From the NCBI GenBank assembly GCA_964612995.1, contig CAZTGE010000027.1, positions 1 through 38,504 of the forward strand: a stretch of DNA of 38,504 bases, written 5' to 3'. Source of the stretch: SLQH01 sp964612995 (GTDB lineage Bacteria > Planctomycetota > UBA11346). Shown here piece by piece: positions 7,681 through 16,139 of this stretch. How positions within the stretch are numbered: position 1 is the first letter of the stretch; each line of letters begins with the position of its first letter. Below the pieces are notes generated by a model. It saw only the letters and a list, made by a program, of their open reading frames with translations. It ran no database searches and was not told the origin of the DNA. Position numbers and translations under genes: made by a program.

Positions 7681-7842
7681 CAGGGCGACTCAAAGCACGC
7701 CCCGGAAGCGCCGATCACCAGGTCGGCATGCCTTGCGTCGCCTCCACCTGCGTCCAACCGCCCGGCCATCTTTGGCGCTTGGGCCATAGTGACGCAGGTG
7801 GAGGGGAGGCATGGCCCCATTTGCGAGCTTTGAGTCGCCCTG
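7681..7842 (-). mobile_element. MITE copy 2 (162 bp, inverted relative to the other copies)
   Basis: The right end, on the minus strand, begins with the same CAGGGCGACTCAAAGCTCGC as copy 1. The left end has a single mismatch (AAGCACGC for AAGCTCGC). The flanks are a perfect 10-bp direct repeat, CCCGGCGGGG, at 7671-7680 and 7843-7852. The inner arms CCTCCACCTGCGTC and their complement are conserved. It lies 30 bp after the hybrid-kinase stop and 110 bp before ovoA, so it separates ovoA from any read-through or provides a stem in the ovoA leader. Confidence 0.9.
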
Positions 7843-7952
7843 CCCGGCGGGGCTTGCACCCCCCACAGCGGGTCGCCAAGCTCGCCGCTATGAGCGGAGG
7901 CCGGATCCGCGTTCTGGTTCTTCCGCCGTCCGACCCATCGCGAAAGCCACCC

Positions 7953-10040
7953 ATGCTCGCATCGCCCTCGGTCCTGCTCACCGGTCCCGACCCCGCCGCC
8001 AAGCGCGACGAGATCCGCCGCTGCTTCCACCACACCTTCGATACCGACGAACGCCTGTTCGATCTGCTCGCCGACGAGGCGGCCTTCTACCGCCGGGCCG
8101 ATCCGTTGCGCCATCCCCTGGTGTTCTACTTCGGCCACACCGCCTGCTTCTTCATCAACAAGCTCGTCAGCGCCGGCGCACTGGATCAGCGCCTCGAACC
8201 GACCTACGAATCGTTGTTCGCCATCGGCGTCGACGAGATGAGCTGGGACGATCTCGACGAGACCCACTACGACTGGCCGCCGATCGCGGCGGTGCGCGCG
8301 TACCGTGACCGGGTTCGCGAAACGGTCGATGCGTGCATCGCTGCCCTGCCGCTCACGCTGCCCATCACCTGGAACAGCCCGTTCTGGGCCGTGCTCATGG
8401 GCATCGAACACGCCCGGATCCATCTCGAGACCTCGTCGGTGCTCATCCGGCAACTCCCGCTCGAACTGGTCCGCCCCCATCCCGACTGGCCGGTGTGTCC
8501 GGATCGCGTCGAACCGCCAGACAACGTTCTGGTGCCGGTGAGCGCCGGACCGGTGCGCCTGGGAAAAGCCGCAGACGACCGCCTCTATGGCTGGGACAAC
8601 GAATACGGCGAGCTGCACCACGCCGTGCCGGCCTTCGCCGCCGCGCGTGATCTGGTCAGCAACCGCGCCTTCCACGCCTTCGTCACCAATGGCGGCTACA
8701 CCCGGCGCGAATGGTGGACCGACGAGGGCTGGGCCTGGTGCAGCTGGGACGGCACCGGCCACCCCCGCTTCTGGCGCCGCGGCTCCAACGGGTCGTGGCG
8801 GCTGCGCTGCGTCGCCGAAGAGATCCCCATGCCCTGGAACTGGCCGGTCGAGGTCAACCAGCTCGAGGCCGCGGCCTACTGCCGGTGGCTCGCGCAGCGC
8901 AACGGTCGCGCGCTGCGCCTGCCTGGCGAGGAGGAGTACCGTCGTCTGCGCGCGGTGGCGGGGGTGCGCGACAAGCCGGAACGCGACCGCGACGCGGCCA
9001 ACATCGATCTGGCCCACTGGGCCTCGAGCTGTCCGGTCGACCATTTCCGCCACGGCGCCTTCCACGACGTGATCGGCAATGTCTGGCAACACACCGCAAC
9101 CCCGATCCACCCCTTCCCCGGTTTTCGCGTCCATCCGATCTACGACGATTTCTCCACCCCGACCTTCGACGACCGCCACAATCTCATCGTCGGCGGGAGC
9201 TGGATCGCAACCGGCAACGAGGCGACTCACGACGCCCGCTATGCCTTCCGGCGCCATTTCTACCAACACGCCGGCTTCCGCTACATCGCCGCAGAACATC
9301 CGCCCGCGCGCCCGGCCGAACCGCGGATCGAGGAGGCCGACGTCTGCCGCGATTGCCATGACCAATGGGGCGCCCAGGACACCTACCACCAGCGACTGGC
9401 CGAGCTCTGTGCGCAGCACCAGCCCGGCGGAACGGCAGCGCTCCATCTCGACTGCGGCACCGGACGGCTGGTCTGCGAGCTGGCCGGACGCTACGATCGC
9501 TGCCTCGGTCTCGCCCGCAGCGCACGCTTCCTGCGCGTCCCCGATCGGCTGCGCGCGCACGGCGCGGTCGCCTATGCCCTGCCGCAGACCGGCGATCTGA
9601 CCACCCACTGCGAACTGCGCCGCGACGATCACGCCTGCTGCCGCCACCTCGAACGGTGCGAGTTCCTCCAGGACGACCCGGCCAACCTCAAGTCGCAGCG
9701 CGGACGTTTCGATCTGGTGGTCGTCACCGAGCTGCTCGATGCGATGGCAGACCCGCGCCAGCTGCTCGACCGGCTCGGCGAGCTGGTCGCCTCCGGCGGC
9801 ATGCTGGTGCTCGCATCCGCCTGGCAGTGGGACCCGACGATCACGCCGCGCGAGCGCTGGCTCGGCGGGATCAAGGACGCCACCGGCGAGAACCGGGTCG
9901 CCACAGCCAGTCTCGCCGCGCTGCTCGCCGATGCGTTCACCCCCTGCGCCGAGCCCGTGACCCTGCAGCGCCACCGACGTTTCGATGCCAACCGCACGAC
10001 CGTGCTGCGCGAGCAGGCCTGTGTCTTCCGCCGGCGCTGA
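7953..10040 (+). CDS. ovoA: 5-histidylcysteine sulfoxide synthase / mercaptohistidine methyltransferase (OvoA)
   Basis: The gene encodes 695 aa, the typical OvoA length. OvoA couples histidine and cysteine with oxygen at a mononuclear iron to give 5-histidylcysteine sulfoxide, and its last domain methylates 5-thiohistidine, leading to the antioxidant ovothiol. The N-terminal DinB-like domain supplies the iron ligands: His62 in FGHTACFF, and His153, His157 and Glu159 in the HxxxHxE motif. A formylglycine-generating-enzyme-like sulfoxide synthase domain follows (about 180-440, with NGGYTRREWW and IVGGSWIATGNEA). The C-terminal SAM methyltransferase begins near 470 (HLDCGTGRLVCEL). The ATG at 7953 is chosen because family similarity starts there; the open frame upstream runs into the MITE and has no homology. 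The lyase OvoB is not in this window. An Msr gene follows. Confidence 0.95.
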   Translation: MLASPSVLLTGPDPAAKRDEIRRCFHHTFDTDERLFDLLADEAAFYRRADPLRHPLVFYFGHTACFFINKLVSAGALDQRLEPTYESLFAIGVDEMSWDDLDETHYDWPPIAAVRAYRDRVRETVDACIAALPLTLPITWNSPFWAVLMGIEHARIHLETSSVLIRQLPLELVRPHPDWPVCPDRVEPPDNVLVPVSAGPVRLGKAADDRLYGWDNEYGELHHAVPAFAAARDLVSNRAFHAFVTNGGYTRREWWTDEGWAWCSWDGTGHPRFWRRGSNGSWRLRCVAEEIPMPWNWPVEVNQLEAAAYCRWLAQRNGRALRLPGEEEYRRLRAVAGVRDKPERDRDAANIDLAHWASSCPVDHFRHGAFHDVIGNVWQHTATPIHPFPGFRVHPIYDDFSTPTFDDRHNLIVGGSWIATGNEATHDARYAFRRHFYQHAGFRYIAAEHPPARPAEPRIEEADVCRDCHDQWGAQDTYHQRLAELCAQHQPGGTAALHLDCGTGRLVCELAGRYDRCLGLARSARFLRVPDRLRAHGAVAYALPQTGDLTTHCELRRDDHACCRHLERCEFLQDDPANLKSQRGRFDLVVVTELLDAMADPRQLLDRLGELVASGGMLVLASAWQWDPTITPRERWLGGIKDATGENRVATASLAALLADAFTPCAEPVTLQRHRRFDANRTTVLREQACVFRRR

Positions 10041-10142
10041 GGGTGAGATCGCCGCTCACACGAGCCTGGCCTGCGCGTAAACGTTGTGGGGTACCCCCCT
10101 TTCTGCTCGAATCGCGGTCGCCCTGCGGCCGAGGAGGCGACC

Positions 10143-11228
10143 ATGATCGCCATCAGCATGCTTATCGTTCTCGCCCTCGCCGGGCTGATGGTTTCTTGTG
10201 CCAGCAACAGCCCGGCCGCAGAGGAGCCACGTGCCCAGCTCGATGCCATCTTCGCGGGCGGCTGCTTCTGGTGCATGGAAGCAGCGTTCGAGAAGACGCC
10301 CGGCGTGATCGAGGCCACATCCGGCTACATCGGCGGCGATGCTGCCGATGCCAGCTATGACAAGGTCAGCCGAGGTGACACCGGCCACTACGAAGCGGTA
10401 CGCGTGATCTACGATCCCACCAGGATCCACTACCGCGACCTGCTGCGTGTGTTCTGGCGCAGTATCGATCCGACCGACGCAGGCGGCCAGTTCGTCGACC
10501 GCGGGAGTCAATACCGCAGTGCCATCTTCTATCGCGACGACGAACAGCGGCGCTGGGCCACTGCGAGCAAGGCCACTCTGGAGCGCTCGGCGATCCTGCC
10601 CGGCCCGGTGGTCACACCGGTGTTGGCGGCAGGCCCCTTCCACCCGGCCGAGGACTACCATCAGGACTTCCATCGTGAGAACCCGGGGCGTTACCAGAAC
10701 TACGCCGCCGGCTCCGGGCGCACGCAATGCCTGGCCAACCTGCAGGTCGAACGGGTCTGGCCCGAACCGGTGGTCGGCGACGACTATCAGCCACCAGGCG
10801 AGGAGGAGCTACGCGAACGGCTGAGCGAGACCGCGTACCACGTGACGCAGGAGAACGGCACCGAGCCGGCACACAGCAACCGCTTTGCCGACAACGAGGC
10901 AGCGGGGATCTACGTCGATGTGGTCAGCGGCGAACCGCTGTTCAGCTCGACCGACCAGTACCACTGCGGCTGCGGCTGGCCCAGCTTCACCAAACCCTTG
11001 GTGCCGGCCAACCTCGTCTCCCGAACGGACCGCTCCCACGGGATGGTCCGCACCGAGGTCCGCAGCAAGCACGCCGACTCCCACCTCGGGCATCTGTTCG
11101 ACGACGGCCCCGAGCCCACCGGTCTGCGCTACTGTATCAATTCCGCCGCCCTGCGCTTCGTGCCGGCCGTCGAGCTGGAAGCCGAAGGCCTGGCACAATT
11201 CGCCCCGTTGTTCACCGCCGAGGGCTGA
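10143..11228 (+). CDS. msrAB: Peptide methionine sulfoxide reductase MsrA-MsrB fusion, probable lipoprotein
   Basis: This 361-aa protein repairs oxidised methionines of both stereoisomers in envelope proteins. A short hydrophobic leader ends at Cys19 (LMVSC), a slightly unusual lipobox, so it is probably a lipoprotein. The MsrA domain has the catalytic GCFWCMEA (Cys41). The MsrB domain has HCGCGWPSF (resolving Cys277) and the catalytic Cys331 in LRYCINSAALRF. MsrB lacks both CxxC zinc pairs (YVDVVSGEPLF and SKHADSHLGH), as in the zinc-free PilB type. The start at 10143 has a good GAGGAGG site; an earlier in-frame ATG at 10086 precedes the leader and has none. It follows ovoA by 102 bp, forming a thiol/oxidative-stress neighbourhood. 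The reductant must come from a separate thioredoxin-like partner. Confidence 0.93.
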   Translation: MIAISMLIVLALAGLMVSCASNSPAAEEPRAQLDAIFAGGCFWCMEAAFEKTPGVIEATSGYIGGDAADASYDKVSRGDTGHYEAVRVIYDPTRIHYRDLLRVFWRSIDPTDAGGQFVDRGSQYRSAIFYRDDEQRRWATASKATLERSAILPGPVVTPVLAAGPFHPAEDYHQDFHRENPGRYQNYAAGSGRTQCLANLQVERVWPEPVVGDDYQPPGEEELRERLSETAYHVTQENGTEPAHSNRFADNEAAGIYVDVVSGEPLFSSTDQYHCGCGWPSFTKPLVPANLVSRTDRSHGMVRTEVRSKHADSHLGHLFDDGPEPTGLRYCINSAALRFVPAVELEAEGLAQFAPLFTAEG

Positions 11229-11359
11229 ACCCGGCTGCGCCCGCATCGCGCCATTCAAGGCGAGCGCCCGTCCGGCATGCGCAAGCAGACGTTGTCTCCC
11301 TCTGCTGAGGCCTAATCTGTCACCAGCCTTCCCGTAGCTCCCGCCAAGAGGAACCGCCC

Positions 11360-14300
11360 ATGCCGTTGTATCGCAACCCGATCGTCCTGCTCCTGCTGAC
11401 CCTCGCCATCCCGCTCGCCGCACTCGAATCGGCGGCCCAGATCGACGACCTGCCGGGCATCACCGTCGCCGACGGCACCCGGACCTGGGGCAAGCAGCGC
11501 GGCTTCACCGTGACCGGTCTCGCCAATCGACGGCTGGCGCTCTCGAGCGAGCGCGGACCGATCCATGTCGCGCTCGCCCCGATCCGCGCGGGCGCGTTCA
11601 CGCCGGCGCAGCTACGCGCCTTGATCGCGACCGCGCCGGACCTGCGCGCCCCGGCTGACGGCGCGTTGGTCGCACACTACAACGCCCTGCTCGGGCCCTG
11701 TCTGACCGATGAACGCACGCTGGTCTGCGATCGCGGCGTCCTGCGCCGCCAGGCCGATGCCCCGCGCGAAGCCGAGGCCGAGATCGACGCCCTGAAGCGC
11801 GAGATCGACGCCCTGATCGCCAGGCTCGAGCAGCTGGTGCCGCAGGACCTGGTGCGCAAGGCGGTGCAGGACACCCTCGAACGGATGGTCGCCTTCGACC
11901 AGGCCCTGCAGCACGACGAGATGCCGCCAGTCTTCGCGCGCCGGGTGGTGCGTCACGGCTGGCTGCGCGACGTGCTCGCCGATCCGGCTGCGGCGGAGCC
12001 GCTCGAGCGCGCCCTGGACGCAGCCGCAGCATTCGCTGCCCAGAATGTCTACAGCGACGATGCGGTCACCTTCTCCGAACTGATCAACGCCTTCGGCCGT
12101 CGCGCCAACACCCTCGACACCCAGACCGCCACCCTGCTTCAGGTCCAGGCTGCGGCACCGCTGTATCACCTGCCGGCCAAACGGGTGATCCCCCGCCTGG
12201 CCGTGGTCCTCGAGCTGCCGCCAGGCACCACGGTGACCGATGGCCCGAACGCCTACGCCGATCTGCGCGCCGCCCGCCTGCATGCGATCGGCAAGGACAT
12301 CGTCACCTGGCGCGCGCCCGACGATTTCCAAGCCGACACCTCGGCCTGGCGCAAGCTGTTTCCCAAGCAGGGCGGCGACGTGGTGCGCAACTACTATCCA
12401 CCGCACATCGTGATCACCGATCCCTGGGGCGACGTCGACAGCCTGATCACCGCTGACGGTCGCCTCGTCGCCCCACGCGGCACCCCCGAGGACACCGCGC
12501 GCTTCCTCGACCAGGCGGCTGCGATCCTGCCCGACGCCGCGCACATCGACCTCATCGGGCAATACATGTTCCAGTATGTCTTCGACAGCCCGGATCCCTC
12601 GGTGCCGCTGGCCATCGGCAACACCGAGATCAAGAGTGACATCCACCAGACCGCGGCCGAGAGCCTCGCCACCGCCGCCGGTGGCGTCTGCCGCGGCGAT
12701 TGCGACGACCTCAGCGAGCTCTACCAGCACATCGCCGAGCGCCAGAACAAGCTCGCCCACGTGATCATCCTGCCCGCCCATGCGGCCCTGGCCTGGACCG
12801 AACACAAAGACGGAGCCTGGCACACCTATCTGTTGCAGACCGGCCCAGCCTACGAGTTCGTCGATCCCGACCTCGGACGCAGCCTGGAGCAGACCTACAG
12901 ACATTTCGATCAGACGGCGAACTTCGATCCCAACGCGGTCGGGCTGCTGTTGCGGTTCTCCGGCGAGAACACCCGCTCCTCATGGCGCCTGTCCAAGCGG
13001 ATCTTCTCCGATCCGACCTACGCACAGACGATGATCGACGTTCAGCGCGATTGGCACTACCAGACCTACCTCCAAGGCATCGAGAAGATGGAGCGGCTGA
13101 TCGCCTCGGGCGACGAGGACAACGCCAACTACCGCGAGCTCGCCGGCCTCGCCGCCTTCACCGGCCAATACGCCAAGGCCGCCGACTACCTCGACGAGGC
13201 GATCGAGCGCACGCCAGAGGAGACCAGCCGCCTGGCCATCCGCATCGAACAGGCCAACCACCTGCTCGAGGCCGACAAACGCGAGCGCGGCGTCACCTTG
13301 CTCACCGACATCATCGAACAGCAGCTCTCCAGCCTGCAACAGGAGCTCGGCACCGGCATCATCGAGATCGGGCTCAACCTCGCCGGCACCTGCATCGCCC
13401 ACGACCTGCCCGAACTCGCGGCCCAGACCATGGCCCGGACCAACCTGCGGATGACGCAGAACCTCATGCGCGGACTGCTGTCGGTCCTGCAGCGCAATCC
13501 CGATCACCCCGCCTGGCAGACCGACCCCCGCCTGCGCATGGCCCGACGCATGGTCCGCCGCAGCGCCAGTACCGCCATCGCCCTGCTCGACCTCGTCACC
13601 CCCGAGCAGATCGCGGACAACGACCAGATGGAGGCCTGCCGCAGCCTGGCCGAAGCATTCCTGCAGGCGGTGGCATTCGCCGACATCGACGATCGCAGCC
13701 AGATCCCGCAGCGTTACGCCACCGCCGCAGCCTACTACCGCGCCATGATGGATCCGCAGCGATTCGAGGCGCAGCTCGCCGCCGCGACGCTGCCGCAGGA
13801 GGATCGCGACCACCGCAGTGGCCGGCAACGCGGCCTGGACCAGATCGAGAACGATCTGCCGTGGATCAAGGCGAGCGTCCCCTACTGGAGCGATCGTCTG
13901 AGCAGACTGGTGGACGAACTCGCCCCCGAGCAGCTCGACCGGGAGCGCGTTGCCGCATCTGGCGAAAACCTCGAAGCCGCCATGACCGCCAGCCGCGAAC
14001 TCGATATGGTCGGGGCGACCACCTACTACCACCTCCACCTCGGACGGCTGATCGTCGCCCTGCTGACCGAAGACGCCCCGGCCCTGCGCGCGCTGTTGGC
14101 AGAAGCCGCTGCGAAGGGCGACAAGCGCCTGCGCGACCGCACCGCCCAATGGATCGGCGACACCGCGCCCTTCCTCGATCAGGAATGGTTCGCCACCGTG
14201 ATGGACCTGTGGCGCGAGGAACTCGACTACAAGCCCAAGTACTTCTGGATCGCCTGGCGCGCGGCGATCGCCGGATCCGATGACAACGCCCTGCTGGCCG

Positions 14301-14401
14301 CTCGCCGCGCCGCGCAACGCTATCCCGATGATCCCGCCTTCGTCGCCGAATACCGCTTCATGCAGCAGTTGCTCGGCGCAAAGGATGACGCCGGCTCGTG
14401 A
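11360..14401 (+). CDS. Secreted transglutaminase-like protein with TPR-like repeats, unknown function
   Basis: This 1013-aa protein starts with a signal peptide (YRNPIVLLLLTLAIPLAAL, cleavage near 23-27). A charged helical segment lies at about 125-185. A central region fits the transglutaminase-like papain fold: Cys448 in GDCDDLSEL, His474 in LPAHAALAW and Asp502 in FVDPDLG have the right order and spacing for a Cys-His-Asp triad. After about 570 the chain is helical, with TPR-like AxxY repeats around 590-640 (YRELAGLAAFTGQYAKAADYLDEA, written here as two motifs: YRELAGLAAF and GQYAKAADYL). Such proteins cleave or cross-link peptides, or only bind them. Nothing in the context names a substrate. 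The start has AGAGGA 10 nt upstream. The triad assignment is mine and has not been tested by profile search. Confidence 0.65.
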   Translation: MPLYRNPIVLLLLTLAIPLAALESAAQIDDLPGITVADGTRTWGKQRGFTVTGLANRRLALSSERGPIHVALAPIRAGAFTPAQLRALIATAPDLRAPADGALVAHYNALLGPCLTDERTLVCDRGVLRRQADAPREAEAEIDALKREIDALIARLEQLVPQDLVRKAVQDTLERMVAFDQALQHDEMPPVFARRVVRHGWLRDVLADPAAAEPLERALDAAAAFAAQNVYSDDAVTFSELINAFGRRANTLDTQTATLLQVQAAAPLYHLPAKRVIPRLAVVLELPPGTTVTDGPNAYADLRAARLHAIGKDIVTWRAPDDFQADTSAWRKLFPKQGGDVVRNYYPPHIVITDPWGDVDSLITADGRLVAPRGTPEDTARFLDQAAAILPDAAHIDLIGQYMFQYVFDSPDPSVPLAIGNTEIKSDIHQTAAESLATAAGGVCRGDCDDLSELYQHIAERQNKLAHVIILPAHAALAWTEHKDGAWHTYLLQTGPAYEFVDPDLGRSLEQTYRHFDQTANFDPNAVGLLLRFSGENTRSSWRLSKRIFSDPTYAQTMIDVQRDWHYQTYLQGIEKMERLIASGDEDNANYRELAGLAAFTGQYAKAADYLDEAIERTPEETSRLAIRIEQANHLLEADKRERGVTLLTDIIEQQLSSLQQELGTGIIEIGLNLAGTCIAHDLPELAAQTMARTNLRMTQNLMRGLLSVLQRNPDHPAWQTDPRLRMARRMVRRSASTAIALLDLVTPEQIADNDQMEACRSLAEAFLQAVAFADIDDRSQIPQRYATAAAYYRAMMDPQRFEAQLAAATLPQEDRDHRSGRQRGLDQIENDLPWIKASVPYWSDRLSRLVDELAPEQLDRERVAASGENLEAAMTASRELDMVGATTYYHLHLGRLIVALLTEDAPALRALLAEAAAKGDKRLRDRTAQWIGDTAPFLDQEWFATVMDLWREELDYKPKYFWIAWRAAIAGSDDNALLAARRAAQRYPDDPAFVAEYRFMQQLLGAKDDAGS

Positions 14402-14433
14402 ACCGCTCCACCATCGCAGCGCCGCCTGAACAA

Positions 14434-14463
14434 CGCAGGCCGCCGGATCCCCGGCGGCCTGCG
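14434..14463. terminator. Hairpin between convergent genes
   Basis: A perfect 13-bp stem, CGCAGGCCGCCGG (14434-14446) with its complement at 14451-14463 and an ATCC loop, lies between the ends of two convergent genes. Only TGCGTTT follows on the plus strand, so it is probably a bidirectional, moderately strong terminator. Confidence 0.7.
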
Positions 14464-14486
14464 TGCGTTTCAAGCTGTCACCGGAT

Positions 14487-15935
14487 TCAGTCGGCCGGTC
14501 GTTCGCCCGCTGCGAGCGCGGCGCGCATCACCCGCGGACCCGTTGCGGCATCCCACGGCAGCAGCGCGGCCACGCCATCGGGATCGGTGACCCGGTCGGC
14601 GCCGGCGGTGGCGGTCGAGCGATCGAGCACCCATACGAGCCGGCTGAGGATGGTGGTATCCCACCGGGTCTGGAACACGGCGTAATGCCGGCCCGGCGTG
14701 AAGAGCTCGGGACGATCGTCGGCGCCTTCGACGCCGTTGGTGCGGTAGAAGCGGTTGTACTTCCCGTGGGCGATGGTGGTCGGGAAGGACAGCCGGTTGA
14801 GATAGCCCCATTCGCTGATCACCATGTCGGGATCGTCCGGATCGCGGAAGCTGTAGCCACCATTCTCCAACACCGGCTTGACCCGGCTGCGGGCGGGAGC
14901 GACCGCGGTCTGCTGCTCCCATTCGCCGACCATCGAGTTGAAGTAGCGGATGGTCCAGGTGACTTCGCTGTCGGAGTAGTTCACGCGCAGACCCGCCGGC
15001 GTGGCGTACACGCCCTTCTCAAGATACTCGACCGGCGTCTGGTCGCCGACGTCACCGCTGTAGTTGTTGTCCGGGCCATTGGGGATGAACACCAGTCCGT
15101 TCTCATGCCACTCGAAGTTCTCGTGGTAGTAGCCGAACTGCGCTTCGAGGCTGCCGTCGTCGCAGCGGGTGATGCTGTCGACGAAGATCGAGATGCTGCC
15201 GGCGACGAGGTTGTCGACCGTCGGATCGATGGTCAGCGGGTAGGCCGCGTCGCGGTCGTCGACCGCCAGCACCACCCCGTCGGCGTCGAGCTCCATGGTC
15301 GCCGGGTGGACCGCGCCAGCGGCGTCGTAGGCCAACAGCTTGTGGTACAACACCTGCCCGCGACCATCCGCATCACGGAAGACGATGGCACGCTCGTTGA
15401 GCGGGTCGCCGGTCAGCTCGGTATCCAGTGCGAAACGCACGCGCACCGGCTGCTCAGGATCGCCCGTGGGGCGATCGGCGATGGTCACGCCCTGTTCGAG
15501 GCCCGTCTCCTCGTTGACGTACCATTCGATCATCCCCTCGCGATGGTACTCGACGACCGATCCGCACGCGGTCGCGGCGGCGGGCGACACCGGCTCGAGC
15601 TGCTCGCCGCGGCCGAAACCGGACATGTTCCAGCCCAGGTCCCAGCGGCCGGGCATGCTCACGTGTACGCCATCGGCAGCGAAGCGGGTCGCATAGCGCT
15701 GCGCGGCGTTCTCGGCCTGGTAGGCCGCGCCATCGCGCTGCGCGCAGTAGTCGGCCTCCGCGAGGCGGGCTTCGATCGCCGCGACCGCTGCCGCGGGTGC
15801 CTGGGTCGGGATCTGCTCGCCAGCCGCGACCGGGGGCGCCCCGGCCGGTCCGATGGCACCGGGCCCGGGCCGCAGAGCGAACACGATCGCCGCGGCGATC
15901 GTCGTCACAGAGAGTAATACGACGGTGGTACGCAT
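14487..15935 (-). CDS. Secreted protein with YPLTIDP motif and two internal repeats, unknown function
   Basis: The protein is 482 aa with an N-terminal hydrophobic segment (about 4-20, TTVVLLSVTTIAAAIVFAL), so it is exported or membrane-anchored. Residues about 60-230 contain a beta-rich region ending in AYPLTIDPTVDN, a motif seen in many large secreted bacterial proteins. After it come two related modules, about 262-330 and 370-445. Both show the pattern GYxN, then G..N, then D[QR]P[VE], a PG or KG turn and a closing W.[IL] (FGYYHEN and WGYLNRL; TPVEYLEKGVY and RPELFTPGRHY). The start at 15935 is preceded by AGGAG at 8 nt spacing; the longer open frame lacks homology. I do not recognise a family or function. 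Confidence 0.7.
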   Translation of the reverse strand: MRTTVVLLSVTTIAAAIVFALRPGPGAIGPAGAPPVAAGEQIPTQAPAAAVAAIEARLAEADYCAQRDGAAYQAENAAQRYATRFAADGVHVSMPGRWDLGWNMSGFGRGEQLEPVSPAAATACGSVVEYHREGMIEWYVNEETGLEQGVTIADRPTGDPEQPVRVRFALDTELTGDPLNERAIVFRDADGRGQVLYHKLLAYDAAGAVHPATMELDADGVVLAVDDRDAAYPLTIDPTVDNLVAGSISIFVDSITRCDDGSLEAQFGYYHENFEWHENGLVFIPNGPDNNYSGDVGDQTPVEYLEKGVYATPAGLRVNYSDSEVTWTIRYFNSMVGEWEQQTAVAPARSRVKPVLENGGYSFRDPDDPDMVISEWGYLNRLSFPTTIAHGKYNRFYRTNGVEGADDRPELFTPGRHYAVFQTRWDTTILSRLVWVLDRSTATAGADRVTDPDGVAALLPWDAATGPRVMRAALAAGERPAD

Positions 15936-16139
15936 GGAGAGGTCTCCTGGGGGGCTGAAGTGAAAGCCATGCGAGGCTTGCCGCCGGTCTACGCCGGAGC
16001 CCGGCCGTGTCAAAGCGCAGAACCGCCCACGAACGCCTGTGCCAGCGGTGCCCGGCGCAGCGTGCGACCAGGGTCGTATTCCGCCTTGCACAACCTTCCC
16101 GCAGACCGACAAATACATGTTCGGCATAGTCGCCATCGC

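Noticed and set aside
7728..7952. N-terminal extension of OvoA
   Set aside because: It starts inside MITE copy 2 and shows no similarity to OvoA; the family N-terminus fits the ATG at 7953.
11612..12904. 430-codon frame antisense to the transglutaminase-like gene
   Set aside because: It overlaps a coherent exported protein and has no recognisable motifs or ribosome site.
15936..16136. Extension of the secreted protein to an ATG at 16136
   Set aside because: The extension precedes the signal-like segment, lacks a ribosome site, and the ATG at 15935 has AGGAG at good spacing.
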